A stretch of DNA of 64,000 nucleotides from Protopterus annectens (lineage: Eukaryota > Chordata > Ceratodontiformes > Protopteridae), in the NCBI RefSeq assembly GCF_019279795.1, contig NC_056732.1, positions 178,294,354-178,358,353 on the forward strand, read 5' to 3'. Of the stretch, positions 21,676 through 31,746 are shown one piece after another. Every line of letters starts with the position of its first letter. Position 1 is the stretch's first letter. The position numbers and the translations under genes are program-made. The notes below the pieces were generated by a model. It made no database searches, was not told the origin of the DNA, and saw only the letters and a program-made list of their open reading frames with translations.

Positions 21676-23373
21676 TGTCTAGGCCTGAAGGTACCTTGTG
21701 CCTGGCCTCTGCCCCTAGGGCGTCTGTACCTGCCCCTTTGGGGTCTGTCTGAAGCAGGAAAGGACCATTTTTTTGATGGCCAGTTTCTGCTGAAGCGAGG
21801 AGGTTGTACCTGTAAAAAATCTTTAACTGTTTGCATTGATTTTGCCTTTTCTTCCATCTTCTATAAAATTTCCTCTGCTTTGACACCAAATAACGCATCC
21901 TTTTGCAGTGGAGCATCCAGTAACTTTGCACTGACATGTTCTGGTAAGGTCTACTCTTTTAGCCAAGCATGTCTACGTATTACAGACCTTGTGACTGCTG
22001 CTCTACACGAGGCCTCCAAAGAATCAAAACCACACTGCAAGGTATGTTTTCCCACTTGTTCTGCTGCATGCAACAAATCTTGCATCCCTTTGAAATCTAG
22101 TTGATCTGTTTGAGGGATCATTTTCTGTTTTAACTGAGTAAGCAATTACTGCTGGTATTTAATCATGTGGAATTGGCAGTTTAATGCCCTCATGGCCAAA
22201 GTGGCAGAGGTATACACTTTTTTCCCCCATCTTTCTAATGCCCTGGAATCTCTTTCCGCAGGTAATGGATTCTTAGCAGTAGAGGCCTTAACCCCTTTGG
22301 GACCCTGGGAAATGGTTTCTGGGTCTGCAGCAGGGCTTTTATATAAAAAAACTTGAGAGTCAGGGACTCTATAGTATCTGTCTGGTTTAGGTGGTGCTGG
22401 AGGTAAGGAATCTGGATTTAGACTGGATTCAGTGTAGACATCATCCAGAATGTCTAAAACAGGAGGAATTGCTAGGGGTCTATGCTGAGGTAGAAGAAGA
22501 AACTCATGGAGTCTTTTCTTAGAGTCAGAGTAATCTTGTCCTTCCCAGTGGCTCTCTCATGGTGTGCAGGGTTTCCCCAAAAGAGAAGTCTTCAGGGGGG
22601 GAAACAGAGGGAATAGACTCCTCAGCATCTGAGTCTTCATAGAAACGGAAGGGGTAATCCTGTTCCTCAGAGTCTGCTGAGGAAATGGATTCCTGGTCAG
22701 AAGGAGGTAAATCTTCCTCCAGTCTAGGCCATTTGTCAGGAGGGGGCTGGGAACCTCTGATAAGGGTAATCAGGTCCTCCGCCATTTTGAGCATCTGTTT
22801 TTTAGGCATAGGGGCCTGTGTGGGAGTCTGTGGACCCGGTTTCTTAACCTTTGGAAGCTTAGCGTATGACTTAATGGAGAGAGTAGTCGGTTTAAAGACG
22901 CCTTCTAAAACCGAAGGCCTGTCCATAGTCTCCGGATCGCCGCCAGCGCTGGCGTCCATGAGTTGAGGAGGAACCGGCTCCAATGGCCCAGTAGATTCTG
23001 ACTGACAGGTAGTTGTATTTTCTAAATCTGCGGTAGTCAGGGGCTGCATAGGCGCCTCACTGAATACCGAAGATCTGGCGGCAGGCCTAACAAAGACCTC
23101 GGTATCTGGTCTAGGCTGCCGGTCTTTGTCCTTGCGTTTTTTAAACATAGCGGTTGTCGGAGTTTCCAACTACATAATGTAGTTGAATTTTCTGCCAAAA
23201 TAATGTCGGGCGGTATCAGCCCGACACTTAATAGTGCGTTTATTTAACCTAACGCAAAACCGACAACCAGAAACGTTGTGGTCTGGGCCTAGGCAAGGAA
23301 TACAATAAGAATGAAAATCCTTATGAGGTATTTGTTTCCCACAAGAAATACAATTATTAACTTTGTCTGACAT
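21600..23373 (-). pseudogene. Gag of element G, frameshifted but full length
   Basis: True ATG at 23373-23371. The N-terminus has a zinc-type Cys/His cluster: CISCGK, HSYCIPCLG, CRFC. It is followed by a stop after about 67 codons (NYIM, then TAG), with the charged region KKRKDKDRQPRPD continuing in another frame (22525-23169) through the acidic segment. 21951-22145 and 21564-21857 hold the helical block and the LQVQPPRFSRNW and RGRYRRPRGRG tail. Several indels lie between 21850 and 22540. Confidence 0.75.
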
Positions 23374-23504
23374 CGGTCAGAGGCAAGAAAAGTTTCCCCA
23401 ACGGGGTACTTAGCTTTATAGAAGACTTGGGCTGAAATTCTGTTCGAAAATCTCAGGAGCTGGCCGACTGGCACTTGCGAACTGCTTCTGCTTCAGGCAC
23501 CGCG

Positions 23505-23689
23505 CGGCAAGAAAGACTGGGGAAAATGGCGTCGGCTGCCTCTTTTATACCCCTGCCACACTGACGTCAGGGAAGAAGCGACGACAACAGACGCCGGACC
23601 AAGGCTTTGGAATTCAGGCCAACTGCGGGACCGGCTGACGGCAGGATAACCCAAGTGTGATGACTGCAGCAGCATAGCACGATGAACAT
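23505..23689 (-). promoter_or_regulatory. Right ITR of G carrying the gag-side promoter
   Basis: On the minus strand, TGACGTCA (23562-23569) is followed after 12 nt by TATAAAAG (23549-23542), about 170 bp upstream of the gag ATG at 23373. This is the expected place for the element promoter. It ends GAACAT at 23689. Confidence 0.75.
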
Positions 23690-24150
23690 CTGCTTGAGTA
23701 GTGGATGAGAGAAGAGGGGAGGTTCTGTGTTACAATGAGCTTAAATGGCTGAGGAGTGAATTTTTACTGAGGAAAAAGACAGGCCCTTGTGAAGCATCTC
23801 AGTTAAGTATTGTAGAATCAGAGGTAAACTGGGCACTGCTGTGTTCATCCCTTGAGACTGGTTTCAGGCACAGAATCTTTTCCATTTTTCAGCATAAGAT
23901 TTTCTCGTACTAGGCCTCATAGTCACTAAAATGACATCAATCACTGGTTTACTCAGGGATGGTAAAGGAGAGATTACGTAATTAGCCAGGCTGCTAGGTT
24001 CAGAGTTTGAAGCTGAGGGTGCAGAATCTGGTTCACCTGTTGAGACAGCAGGGTAGGACTCTGAGGCAGGTGCCATGGGGCCAACAATGACACACTGCAA
24101 AAGAGGGGGTACACCAGTTTTGGCGTGGCCAGTCTGGTGCAATCAAAATC
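23690..24150 (-). pseudogene. YR N-terminal part of element E/F, resumed after G
   Basis: Picks up the YR gene cut at 18148. It has the MRPSTRKSYAEKWKRF DNA-binding block and the Ser/Pro-rich leader (PSASNSEPSSLANY). Another frame covers 23690-23890. Leader and core are joined through frameshifts, so the gene is dead independently of the G insertion. Confidence 0.78.
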
Positions 24151-24173
24151 GTCTTTGGTTTGTCATTTGATCT

Positions 24174-25660
24174 TCAGTAGTACTTTGGAAAGCAGAGGCA
24201 GATGAGAAAGGCATAAATTGAAAGTTTTTTCCAGCTGAAGGACAGAGCATCCATTTTACAAGCTTGTCTGTGGGGAGTCCTTGTGCAAAATTTGTCCAAT
24301 TGACAGTACTGGTGGGAGGCAAAGAGGTCTATATCTGGGCTTCCCCATTTGCTTGTCAACATGTTGAAAATCCTTGGTTTCAGCTTCCACTCGTGTGGGT
24401 CCATGAGGTTTCTGCTTAGTTCGTCAGCCAGTGTGTTTAGTTTTCCTGGCAGGAACTGAGCTTGTAGATGCACTTGGTAGCTCAAGGCTGTGTTCCACAA
24501 TGCCATGGCTAGTCGGCAGGGGGGGGGTAAGAATGTGTACCCCCCCCTGCTTGTTTATGTACCACAACAGTGGTGTTGACAGTCTAACATTAATTCTCCT
24601 AGAAGAATGTAGTCCTTGAAAGCTGTCAGAGCATTCTGTACAGTTAACATTTCTTTTTGATTGATATGCAGGTGCATTTGACTTGGGTTCCATTTGCCCT
24701 GAATGCACTTCCCTGCCAGGTGTGCACCCCCCCCTGCATAGTCTGATGCATCTGTTAGGGTTTGGGCGGCAGGGGGTAGTGTGAACGGTAGTCCCTTACT
24801 TTGGTGGCAGCACTCTGCTCACCAAAGGAACTCTAGGCGTAAGCAAGACATGACAGGAATCATTGCTTCTAGGTCCTGAAAATGTTGACACCATAGGCTT
24901 TTTAGATACCATTGTAGTTTCCTCATATGCAGTCTTGCATAAGGAATTAGAAGAATGCAGGAGGCCATGAACCCCAAGGCTTGCAGTATTTGTTTTGCAG
25001 ATAAGCAGGGTTTTTCTGGCCACTTTCTTGAAGTAGGTTGTCAAATTAATTTGTTTCTCTGGTGTGAGGAAAGCCATCTAAGAAGTTGTATTCAAGCTTG
25101 CCCCCAGGAATATAATTTGTTGACAGGGTACCAGGTGAGATTTCTTTTTGTTTATGGTGTACCCCAGACAAGTTAGTACCCTTTGTACAAAGACCAGATG
25201 ATTCAAAAGTATGTCCTGGCTTTCTGCCTGAATTAGACAATCGTCCAGGTATGGGTATATTTGAATATTTCTTTGCCTGCAAAATGCAATGACTGGAGCT
25301 AGGCACTTTGTGAATACCCTGGGCGCAGTAGATAAGCCAAAGGGCAGTGCAGAGAACCGATAGTGCGTGCAGACTGTTTTGAAGCGTAGGAATCTTCTAC
25401 AAGATTCCCTGATTGGGATGTGCAGGTATGCTTCCTTTAAATCTAGTGTTGCCAACCAGGCGTCTTTGCCTAGCATAGGAAGCAACTGGTGAAGAGTCAG
25501 CATCTTGAATTTTGGAATCACCAAAAAGGTGTTTACAATAGACAGGTCCAGGATAGCACGCCATGAATTGTCTTTTCTGGGTACCAGGAAAAGTCTCTAG
25601 TAGAAACCTTGCCCCTTTTCCTCTTCTGGTACCAGATGAATAGCCCCTATGCTTAAGAGG
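24174..25660 (-). pseudogene. RT-RNase H of element E/F
   Basis: 25078-25524 carries RT with LDLKEAYLHIPIR, FGLSTAPRVFTK and YPYLDDCLIQAES. RH is damaged: the first Asp region at 24740 (ACTGATGCATCTG) is readable only in fragments, and the third motif is split near 24560. LADELSRNLMDPHEW and PDIDLFAS are in 24174-24506. Homopolymer runs of G/C (24520, 24540, 24727) coincide with frame breaks. Confidence 0.8.
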
Positions 25661-25681
25661 GAGAGTACTTGCTTTTGGGCC

Positions 25682-26968
25682 TCAGCCCACTGATTTGGAG
25701 GTAGATCCGTCCAGCCACTTGGAGTTGGTAACATGTGGAAGTGAAATCTGTATCCTTGGGACACTATTTAAAACCCATTTGTCCTGGGTAATGAGTTCCC
25801 AGTTCTTTGAAGTGTATACCTTCTTACCCCATCTATCCAGCACTCTGGAGTCTCTATCGGAGGGGGTAGGATTTTTGGCAATAGTAGCTTTAATGCCCTT
25901 GGGTCCCTGTGAAATGGTTTCAGGATCCGCAGTAGGATTTTTGAAAAGGAACTTGTGAGAGTCAGGAATCCTGCAATATCTATCAGGTTTTCTGGGAGCA
26001 GGAAGTAGAGAGTCAACGGCCAAACTAGATTCTGAAAAAGCATCAACAATGTCTAGTACAGGAGGTATGGCTAAAGGCCTGTGCTGGGGCAGGAGTAAGA
26101 AATCCCTAAGCCTCTTTTTAGAATCAGAAAAATCCTGACTCTCCCAATGAAAATGCTCCCTGAGAGTATGCAAAGTTTCACCAAAAGAGAAATCCTCTGG
26201 GGGGGGGGGGGGGGGAGCAGAGGGAATAGAGTCCTCAGCATCAGAATCCTCATAGGTAAATATGGGTAAATCCTGGTCATCAGAGGCAACAAATTTCAGA
26301 ATCCTGGTCAGAAGTATCAATCAAACTCAGTCCTAAGTCTCAGAGGGGGAAGGATGGCTTCTCCTGATTAAAGTAATAAGGTCTTCGGCCAATCTTATTT
26401 GTTTTTTAGGCATAGAGGCCTGACCATGTGGTCTGGGCGTCAGTTTTCTAGGCATGGTTCCAGATTTAGGCCTTGAAGAAGAAGATGGCGTCTGTTTAAT
26501 ATGCAAGTTAGTAGGCCTGAATACACCCTCAAAAGCCAGTGCCTGCACAGCAGCACCGGACCCATCCAAGGTACAGACATCCACAGTTTAAGCATCGCGC
26601 GGCATACCGGACTCTGAATGGGTCTCAGTAGAGGCCTGCAAATCTAAAGTGAACTGGCGACTGGCTTAGGAGAAGCATCATCGGCAGCTTTGGACCTAGG
26701 CGGCCTGTCTCTATCTATCTTTGCGTTTTTTCGGAATGTCTGTAGTCGGACGGTTTACCCAAGACATATCAGGATAACTGAACAGAGCACTAAAATATTT
26801 AGAAGCGAAAATATACAGACGACAGATAGTTTGTGGTATAAGTAAGGAACAAAACCTACAGCACGGTACATCTTGGTCAGGGCCTAGGCAAGGAATACAG
26901 TACAAATGAAAATAGTTATGAGGTATTTGCTTTCCACAAGAAATGCAATTATTTACTTTTACTGACAT
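25682..26968 (-). pseudogene. Gag of element E/F, broken
   Basis: ATG at 26968-26966, followed by the CISCGK...HLYCIPCLG...CCRFC zinc motif (26711-26968). The Lys/Pro-rich region is at 26333-26584 (KKQIRLAEDLITLIRR). The middle (25682-26320) has SFGETLHTLREHFHW and KPDRYCRIPDSHKF. A G-run at 26201-26215 in the Pro-rich segment probably shifts frame. The usual C-terminal block (KAKSxQT..LQVQPPRF) is missing: gag jumps at about 25800 straight into RT leader sequence (ITQDKWVLN), so several hundred bases are deleted. Confidence 0.75.
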
Positions 26969-27104
26969 CGGTTTAAAGCAAGAAAAAGATTTCCCCAACG
27001 GGGTACTTGGCTTTTAGTTGAAGACTTCGGTTTTGAAACTCAAACGAAAATTTCAGGAGTCGGCCGACCGGCACTTGCGAACTGCTTCAGCTTCGGGCAC
27101 CGCA

Positions 27105-27286
27105 TGGCAAAAAAGACTGATGTAATGGCGTCGGCAGCATGTTTTATACCCCTGACAACCTGATGTCACGGAAGAAGAGACAGCAACCAACACAGGACCA
27201 AAGACTTTGTTAATCAGGCCGACTGAGGGCTACTGCAAGCAGATAACCCAAATGTGATGACTGCAACAGTGAAACACAGAGAACAT
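27105..27286. repeat. Right ITR of element E/F
   Basis: Ends GAACAT at 27286. The CAACAGTGAAACAC signature pairs it with the ICR at 16230-16350. TATA-like GTTTTATACCCC is near 27140; the CRE is decayed (CTGATGTCAC). Confidence 0.8.
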
Positions 27287-27414
27287 CAGCCCAAAGTGAA
27301 AACAAGCAACAGACAGTACCCTGTACACAAGTCACACAACCAACAGGATAACTAGTATGAAGTATTTGTAGAAAGAAGAAACTTTAGTGTGCAATATTAA
27401 TCCAAAAAATGTAA
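27287..27414. other. Unassigned 128-bp remnant between two DIRS insertions
   Basis: A-rich sequence with no reading frame, lying between the right end of E/F and the left end of H. By position it should belong to the element that both inserted into, probably the 5' untranslated part of Q, whose right ITR would then be 44814-45025. I cannot align it to other copies by eye. Confidence 0.4.
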
Positions 27415-27780
27415 AGTACAGTTTTGTACCTACCATAAATGTAGATGTCCGATAGGTATGCATCTGCAGTCATAACAAAGCTTTACCTGCAAAATCTACT
27501 TCTCAGAGACCTTCCTCAAGTTCACAGATTCTTCACTTCAGAGGATGTCGGAATGAACCTGACACAGCAAAGCTCAGATGTCCTTCAAGGATGCATCTGC
27601 AGTCATAACATATGGGTTGTCCTGCCTCAGGCAGCCCTTCGGTCGGCCGGATTCCAAAGTCTGGGTCTGGCCTCGGCTGATGTCGCACTTTCCCCGACGT
27701 CAGAGCTTCTGGGGTATAAAGGCATCAGCCGACGCCATTTTCCTCAGTGTTTCTTGCCCCAGATGCCAGGTGCCCTCTAG
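27415..27780. repeat. Chimeric left ITR of element H
   Basis: Outer 30-nt extension (27415-27444) and about 32 nt of normal ITR to 27476. Then comes a 56-nt inverted gag piece (27476-27531), 43 nt of unknown origin, a right-type outer edge (ATGTCCTTCAAGG at 27577) and the normal ITR to about 27780. GGTATAAAGG near 27712 is the TATA. The gag piece equals the complement of 44727-44782 at H's right end. Confidence 0.85.
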
Positions 27781-27914
27781 GAAGGCTAAATTTGGATAAA
27801 TGTTGTAAAATTCCAAACAGTAGCAAACAATACATTATATATATATATATCCCCAGCTAGCTGAAAGAGGGGTAAGCACCCTAGGAATACCACAGAGGGG
27901 AAGGAGGGTGGGTA

Positions 27915-28020
27915 ATCCTGACTGCAGATGCATACCTATCGGACATCTACATTTATGGTAGGTACAAAACTGTACTATGTCCTTCAAGGATGCATCTGCA
28001 GTCATAACATATGGGTAGAA
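27915..28020. repeat. ICR of element H
   Basis: Junction of the two edge complements at 27976/27977. The right-type half (ATGTCCTTCAAGGATGCATC) matches H's right terminus at 44813. Confidence 0.87.
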
Positions 28021-28048
28021 TACCATAGCCAAACTGGGGGAGGAGGTA

Positions 28049-29374
28049 CTAAGATAAGGATGGTGTAGTGAAGATCCCCTGTAAAACTGCAGTTGCAAAA
28101 CCTGCTCGGGATCTGGAGTATAAAGGTAGATTGTAATGCTTGGCAAATGTATGCACGGAGCTCCAAGTAGCAGCTTCTAAAATGTCCTTGATAGCCACCC
28201 CTCGTAGGAAAGCTGTAGTGGTGGCTGTGGCTCTTGTGGAGTGAGGCCTGATATTTTCAGGAGCTGTCTTTCCATGAAAAGAGTAGCAAAAACGAATGCA
28301 ATTTCCTATCCATTTTGAAATTGTCTGTTTGAAAATTGCTTTTCCTTGCACTCCAGTTGCATATGCTACAAAAAGTTGGTAAGTTTTTCTGCTGGTTTTA
28401 GTTCTGTCCAGATAGTAGAGTAGTTGTCTGTGTACATCCAAGGTGTGCAATAGTTTATCCCCCTTGTTCTGTGGGTTAGGGAAGAACGTAGGCAAATGAA
28501 TAGCTTGGTTCTAGGACACCCTGGATACCACCTTTGGCATGAAAGTAGGATTGGTTCTCAGAGACACTCTATCCTGGTGAAAAATAAGGAAAGGCTGCAC
28601 TGCCATTAGTGCCTGTAACTCGGATACTCTTCTTGCTGAAGTGATTGCCAGAAGGAAAGCAGTTTTCCAAGATAAGAACTGTAAGTCTGCTGATGCTGCT
28701 GGTTCAAAAGGGGGTAGTGTTAATTTTTCCAGCACAAAATTGAGATCCCATGCAGGCAGAGGGGGTCTCCTTGGAGGTTTTACATTTTTGATCCCTCTTA
28801 AAAATTGTCTGAGGAGAGGGTGAGAGAAGATAGGAGGACCCATGTTGTACTCTGCTGAAATTGCTGAAGCATGAATCTTAATGGAAGAATAGGACAGGCC
28901 ATTGTGAAACAGTTCTGCTAAGTATTCTAGGATGTGTGCTAGGTTTGCCAGTGTGACATCTGTATCCTTTGATGTGCTCCAAATGAGGAATCTCTTCCAT
29001 TTAGCTGAGTATGTCTTCCTTGTGGAGGGTCTGCGAGCCTCCAGGATAATGTCCTTGACCCTCTGAGATAAGACAGTTCGGTTTTGCTTTAAACAATTTT
29101 CCAGGCAGTTAGCTGCAGTGTTTTCAAGTTTGGATGCAGGGTCTTGAAGTTGTTCTGCGTTAGAAGAGGCCATAGGGGTAGAGGCCATGAGTTTGCCCGA
29201 GACATGCTTCTCAGTAGCGGATACCAGTGCTGCCTTGGCTAGTCTGGAGCTATTAGTATCACCTTTGGCTGTTCCTCCCTGATCTTCAGTAGAACTTTGT
29301 ACATCAATGGGAGAGGTGGAAATGCATACACTGTTAGGGCATTCCAGCTGAGAGAGAGTCCACCCTCCAGGCAT
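28049..29374 (-). pseudogene. Tyrosine recombinase of element H, one frameshift
   Basis: 28511-29374 is a 287-codon frame that joins the Ser/Thr leader to RRPSTRKTYSAKWKRF, SSIKIHASAISAEY, AWDLNFVLEKLTLPPFEPAAS and box I TSARRVSELQAL, ending after NPTFMPKVVSRVS. The rest is in 28049-28495: LDRTKTSRKTYQ, HSTRATAT and the nucleophile AKHYNLPLYS. The single frameshift lies at about 28500-28515. All catalytic residues survive. This copy shows best how the leader, overlapping RH, joins the YR core. Confidence 0.87.
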
Positions 29375-30284
29375 GTGGGTGGTATACCCTTGAGCAGAAT
29401 TTCTTCAGTTGGTGGTTGAGTGGGGAGGCTAACAGGTCTATCTCTGGCATTCCCCATTTGCTTGTTATGAGTTTGAAGATGTCTGGATGCAGCATCCATT
29501 CGTGAGCATCCGTGGTAGTTCTGCTTAAGCTGTCTGCTAGTGAATTCTCTTTTCCTGGTACGAAGTTGGCCTGCAGCTGGATGTTGAGATTCAGGCCTAG
29601 GTTCCACAGATCCATTGCCATCCGGCATAGAGGATAGGAATGCGTGCCTCCCTGTTTGTTTATGTACCACATGACTGTGGTATTGTCTGTCCTTATCAGC
29701 AGATGTCCTTGCTGGAGGAATGATTTGAATGCCTCGATTGCATACTTCACTGCCAGCATCTCCTTTAGGTTTATGTGCAAGTTCAGCTGGTCTTGAGACC
29801 ATAGGCCTTGGACACACTTGTCCTCCATGTGTGCTCCCCATCCTAGGTCTGAGGCGTCCGTGGTGATGGTCTGCATTGGTCGTGGTTTGTTGAAAGGCAA
29901 CCTTCTGTTGGACTGGCAGGCCTGAGCCCACCACAGGAATTCCTTTTTCAGGCATGGAATGATTGGTATCATGGTTTCTAGACTGTGCCTGTGTTGAGAC
30001 CATACATTCCTTAGGTACCATTGTAATTTCCTCATATGCAGCCTGGCATGCGGGATCAAGATTATGCAGGATGCCATGTAACCCAGGGCCTGCAGGACAT
30101 TCCTTGCAGTAAGCTGAGCTTGTCTTGTCAAAGCCATGAAGTAGACTGGGAGTTGCTTTTGTTTTTCTTCTGTGAGAAAAGCCATCTGAGTTATTGTGTC
30201 CAGATCCACACCCAAAAATGTTATCCTTTGGGATGGCACTAGTCTTGACTTCTGGATGTTGACTGTGTATCCCAAGGCCTGTAA
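29239..30284 (-). pseudogene. RT thumb and RNase H of element H (first part)
   Basis: From the J1 junction: GYTVNIQKSRL, ITFLGVDLD, the connection, then RH with TTDASDLGWGAHM (D), LKEMLAV (E), IRTDNTTVMWYINKQGG (D), LADSLSR (D). The frame is open to about 29340, where a one-base change moves the C-terminal VILIAPD block to another frame. The YR frame is open upstream across this RH (29239-30021). Confidence 0.87.
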
Positions 30285-30480
30285 CTTTTAGTTATGTACT
30301 TACCATAACTTTAGATGTTTGGGATCCAACTCGCCTACATTCAGTACTGATGGGCTCGGAGCTGATCCCTCGGCTCCGACTCGGCACGCTATGCTATAGA
30401 GCGAGGCCTCTTATTGGCTGAGCTATTTCTTATCCCAGGATGCACCACCACTAATCCCCCAGATCTTGTTTGTCCACATT
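30285..30480. repeat. Left ITR of J1
   Basis: Begins CTTTTAGTTATG; the C is supported by the ICR, which reads ...CTAAAAG|ATGTT. It holds GGCTCGGAGCTGATC, the TCGGCTCCGA decamer and an inverted CCAAT box (TATTGGCTGAG near 30412). Confidence 0.85.
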
Positions 30481-30599
30481 CATGCACACATACACAACTT
30501 GTTTATATAACATTGCCAGATGTTTCAAGATGAAACAACAGGATTCGGACCTTCTGATATCCTCTGATCTCCAAGGAAGGGGGAAGGAGGGTGGGTTAT

Positions 30600-30720
30600 T
30601 GGGAATGTAGGCGAGATGGATCCCAAACATCTAAAGTTATGGTAAGTTCATAACTAAAAGATGTTATGTGATCCTATCTCACCTACATTCAGTACTGATG
30701 GGACAGCGTCCCTAGCACCT
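30600..30720. repeat. ICR of J1
   Basis: Complement of the left edge to 30660, then the right-edge complement from ATGTTATGTGATCC (30661), which fits the right end at 42807. Confidence 0.87.
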
Positions 30721-31297
30721 AAATCCTGGGTGGCTCACTGGAAACACTCCTGAGCACTGTGGAACCAAATGAAGCTCGTCCTCTAGATGCCACATCCAAT
30801 TTGTAGTGAGAAATGAAAGTGTGCGGGGAAGACCACGTAGCCGCAGCACAAATGTCACTAATGGCAAGCTTAGAATGGAATGCTATTGAGGTAGCCATAG
30901 CTCTTGTAGAATGAGCTTTGACAGAGGTGGTAAGCTGTATATTAGAAGAAGAATAAGCTTGAGTAATACAGTCCCTGATCCATTTGGCAATAGTGACCTT
31001 TGTGACGGCTTTGCCCAATTTATTGTCTGAAAAGGATACAAACAACTGATCTGTTTTTCTTGTTTGTTTGGTCCTATCTAAATAAAAACGCAATTGCCTG
31101 TGGACATCTAATGTGTGGAATATGTATTCCGCTTTGTTAGAATACTTCGGAAAGAAGACTGGAAGTTCTAATGACTGTTGTAGGCATAAACTGGAACAAA
31201 CTTTCGGGACAAATGATGGATTTGGCCTGAGAGATACTCTATCTTTGTGAAAAACCAAGTACGGAGGTTTTACAGACAAAGCTTGAAGCTCTGAAAC
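30719..31297 (-). pseudogene. YR C-terminal half of J1, interrupted by J2
   Basis: Open frame carrying VFHKDRVSLRPNPSF, DRTKQTRKTDQLF, the AHSTRAMATS box (HxxR) and the nucleophile in SHYKLDVASR. Box I is just beyond the break: ...CTCTGAAAC at 31297 continues as CCTTCTGGC at 37596, so the insertion falls in the codons around the catalytic arginine. Without J2 the frame would be intact as far as I can see. Confidence 0.88.
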
Positions 31298-31500
31298 CTT
31301 TTAGTTATGTACTCACCATAACTTCAGATGTTTGGGATCCATCTCGCCTACATTCTGTACCAATGGGTTCGGAGCCGATCCCTCGGCTCCGACTCGGCAC
31401 GCTTATGCTATAGAGTGAGGCCTCTTATTGGCTGAGCTATCTTTATCCCAGGATGCACCACCACTAATCCCCCAGATCTTGTTTGTCCACATTCATGCAC
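31298..31500. repeat. Left ITR of J2
   Basis: CTTTTAGTTATG start, TACTCACCATAA core variant, GTTCGGAGCCGATC and TCGGCTCCGA decamers, inverted CCAAT near 31429. Nearly identical to the J1 left ITR. Confidence 0.85.
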
Positions 31501-31599
31501 ACATGCACAACTTGATTATATAACATTGTTAGATGTTTCAAGATGAAACAACAGGATTCGGACCTTCTGATATCCTCTGATCTCCAAGGATGGGGGAAG

Positions 31600-31730
31600 G
31601 AGGGTGGGTATTAGGAATGTAGGCAAGATGGATCCCAAACATCTGAAGTTATGGTGAGTACATAACTAAAAGATGTTATGTGATCCTATCTCGCCTACAT
31701 TCTGTACTGATGGGACAGCGTCCCTAGCAC
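31600..31730. repeat. ICR of J2
   Basis: Edge complements meet at 31672/31673 (...CTAAAAG|ATGTTATG). Confidence 0.87.
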
Positions 31731-31746
31731 CTAAATCCCGGGTGGC

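Larger units (their letters stand above)
18149..23689 (-). mobile_element. DIRS element G (family alpha), full length 5,541 bp
   Basis: Complete element with left ITR, ICR, YR, RT-RH, gag and right ITR. Both flanks belong to one YR gene (E/F): joining 18148 to 23690 gives the same spacing as uninterrupted YR copies (3210, 6870, 19430). This fixes the boundaries as AGTACAG...GAACAT with no target-site duplication. Confidence 0.93.
27415..30284 (-). mobile_element. DIRS element H (alpha), left part: ITR, ICR, YR, RH
   Basis: First part of H, interrupted in RT at 30284 by beta element J1. RT resumes at 42808 with matching spacing (CCTGTAA then CAGGTGTATGACATAG). Total H length without J1 is about 4.88 kb. 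Its left ITR is unusual (see next entry). Confidence 0.9.
30285..31297 (-). mobile_element. DIRS element J1 (family beta), left part
   Basis: Left ITR (30285 to about 30480) with 30-nt extension, spacer, ICR (30600-30720, junction 30660/30661) and YR C-terminus. It is interrupted in YR at 31297 by J2 and resumes at 37596. J1 sits in the RT of H. Total length without J2 is about 6.2 kb. Confidence 0.92.
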
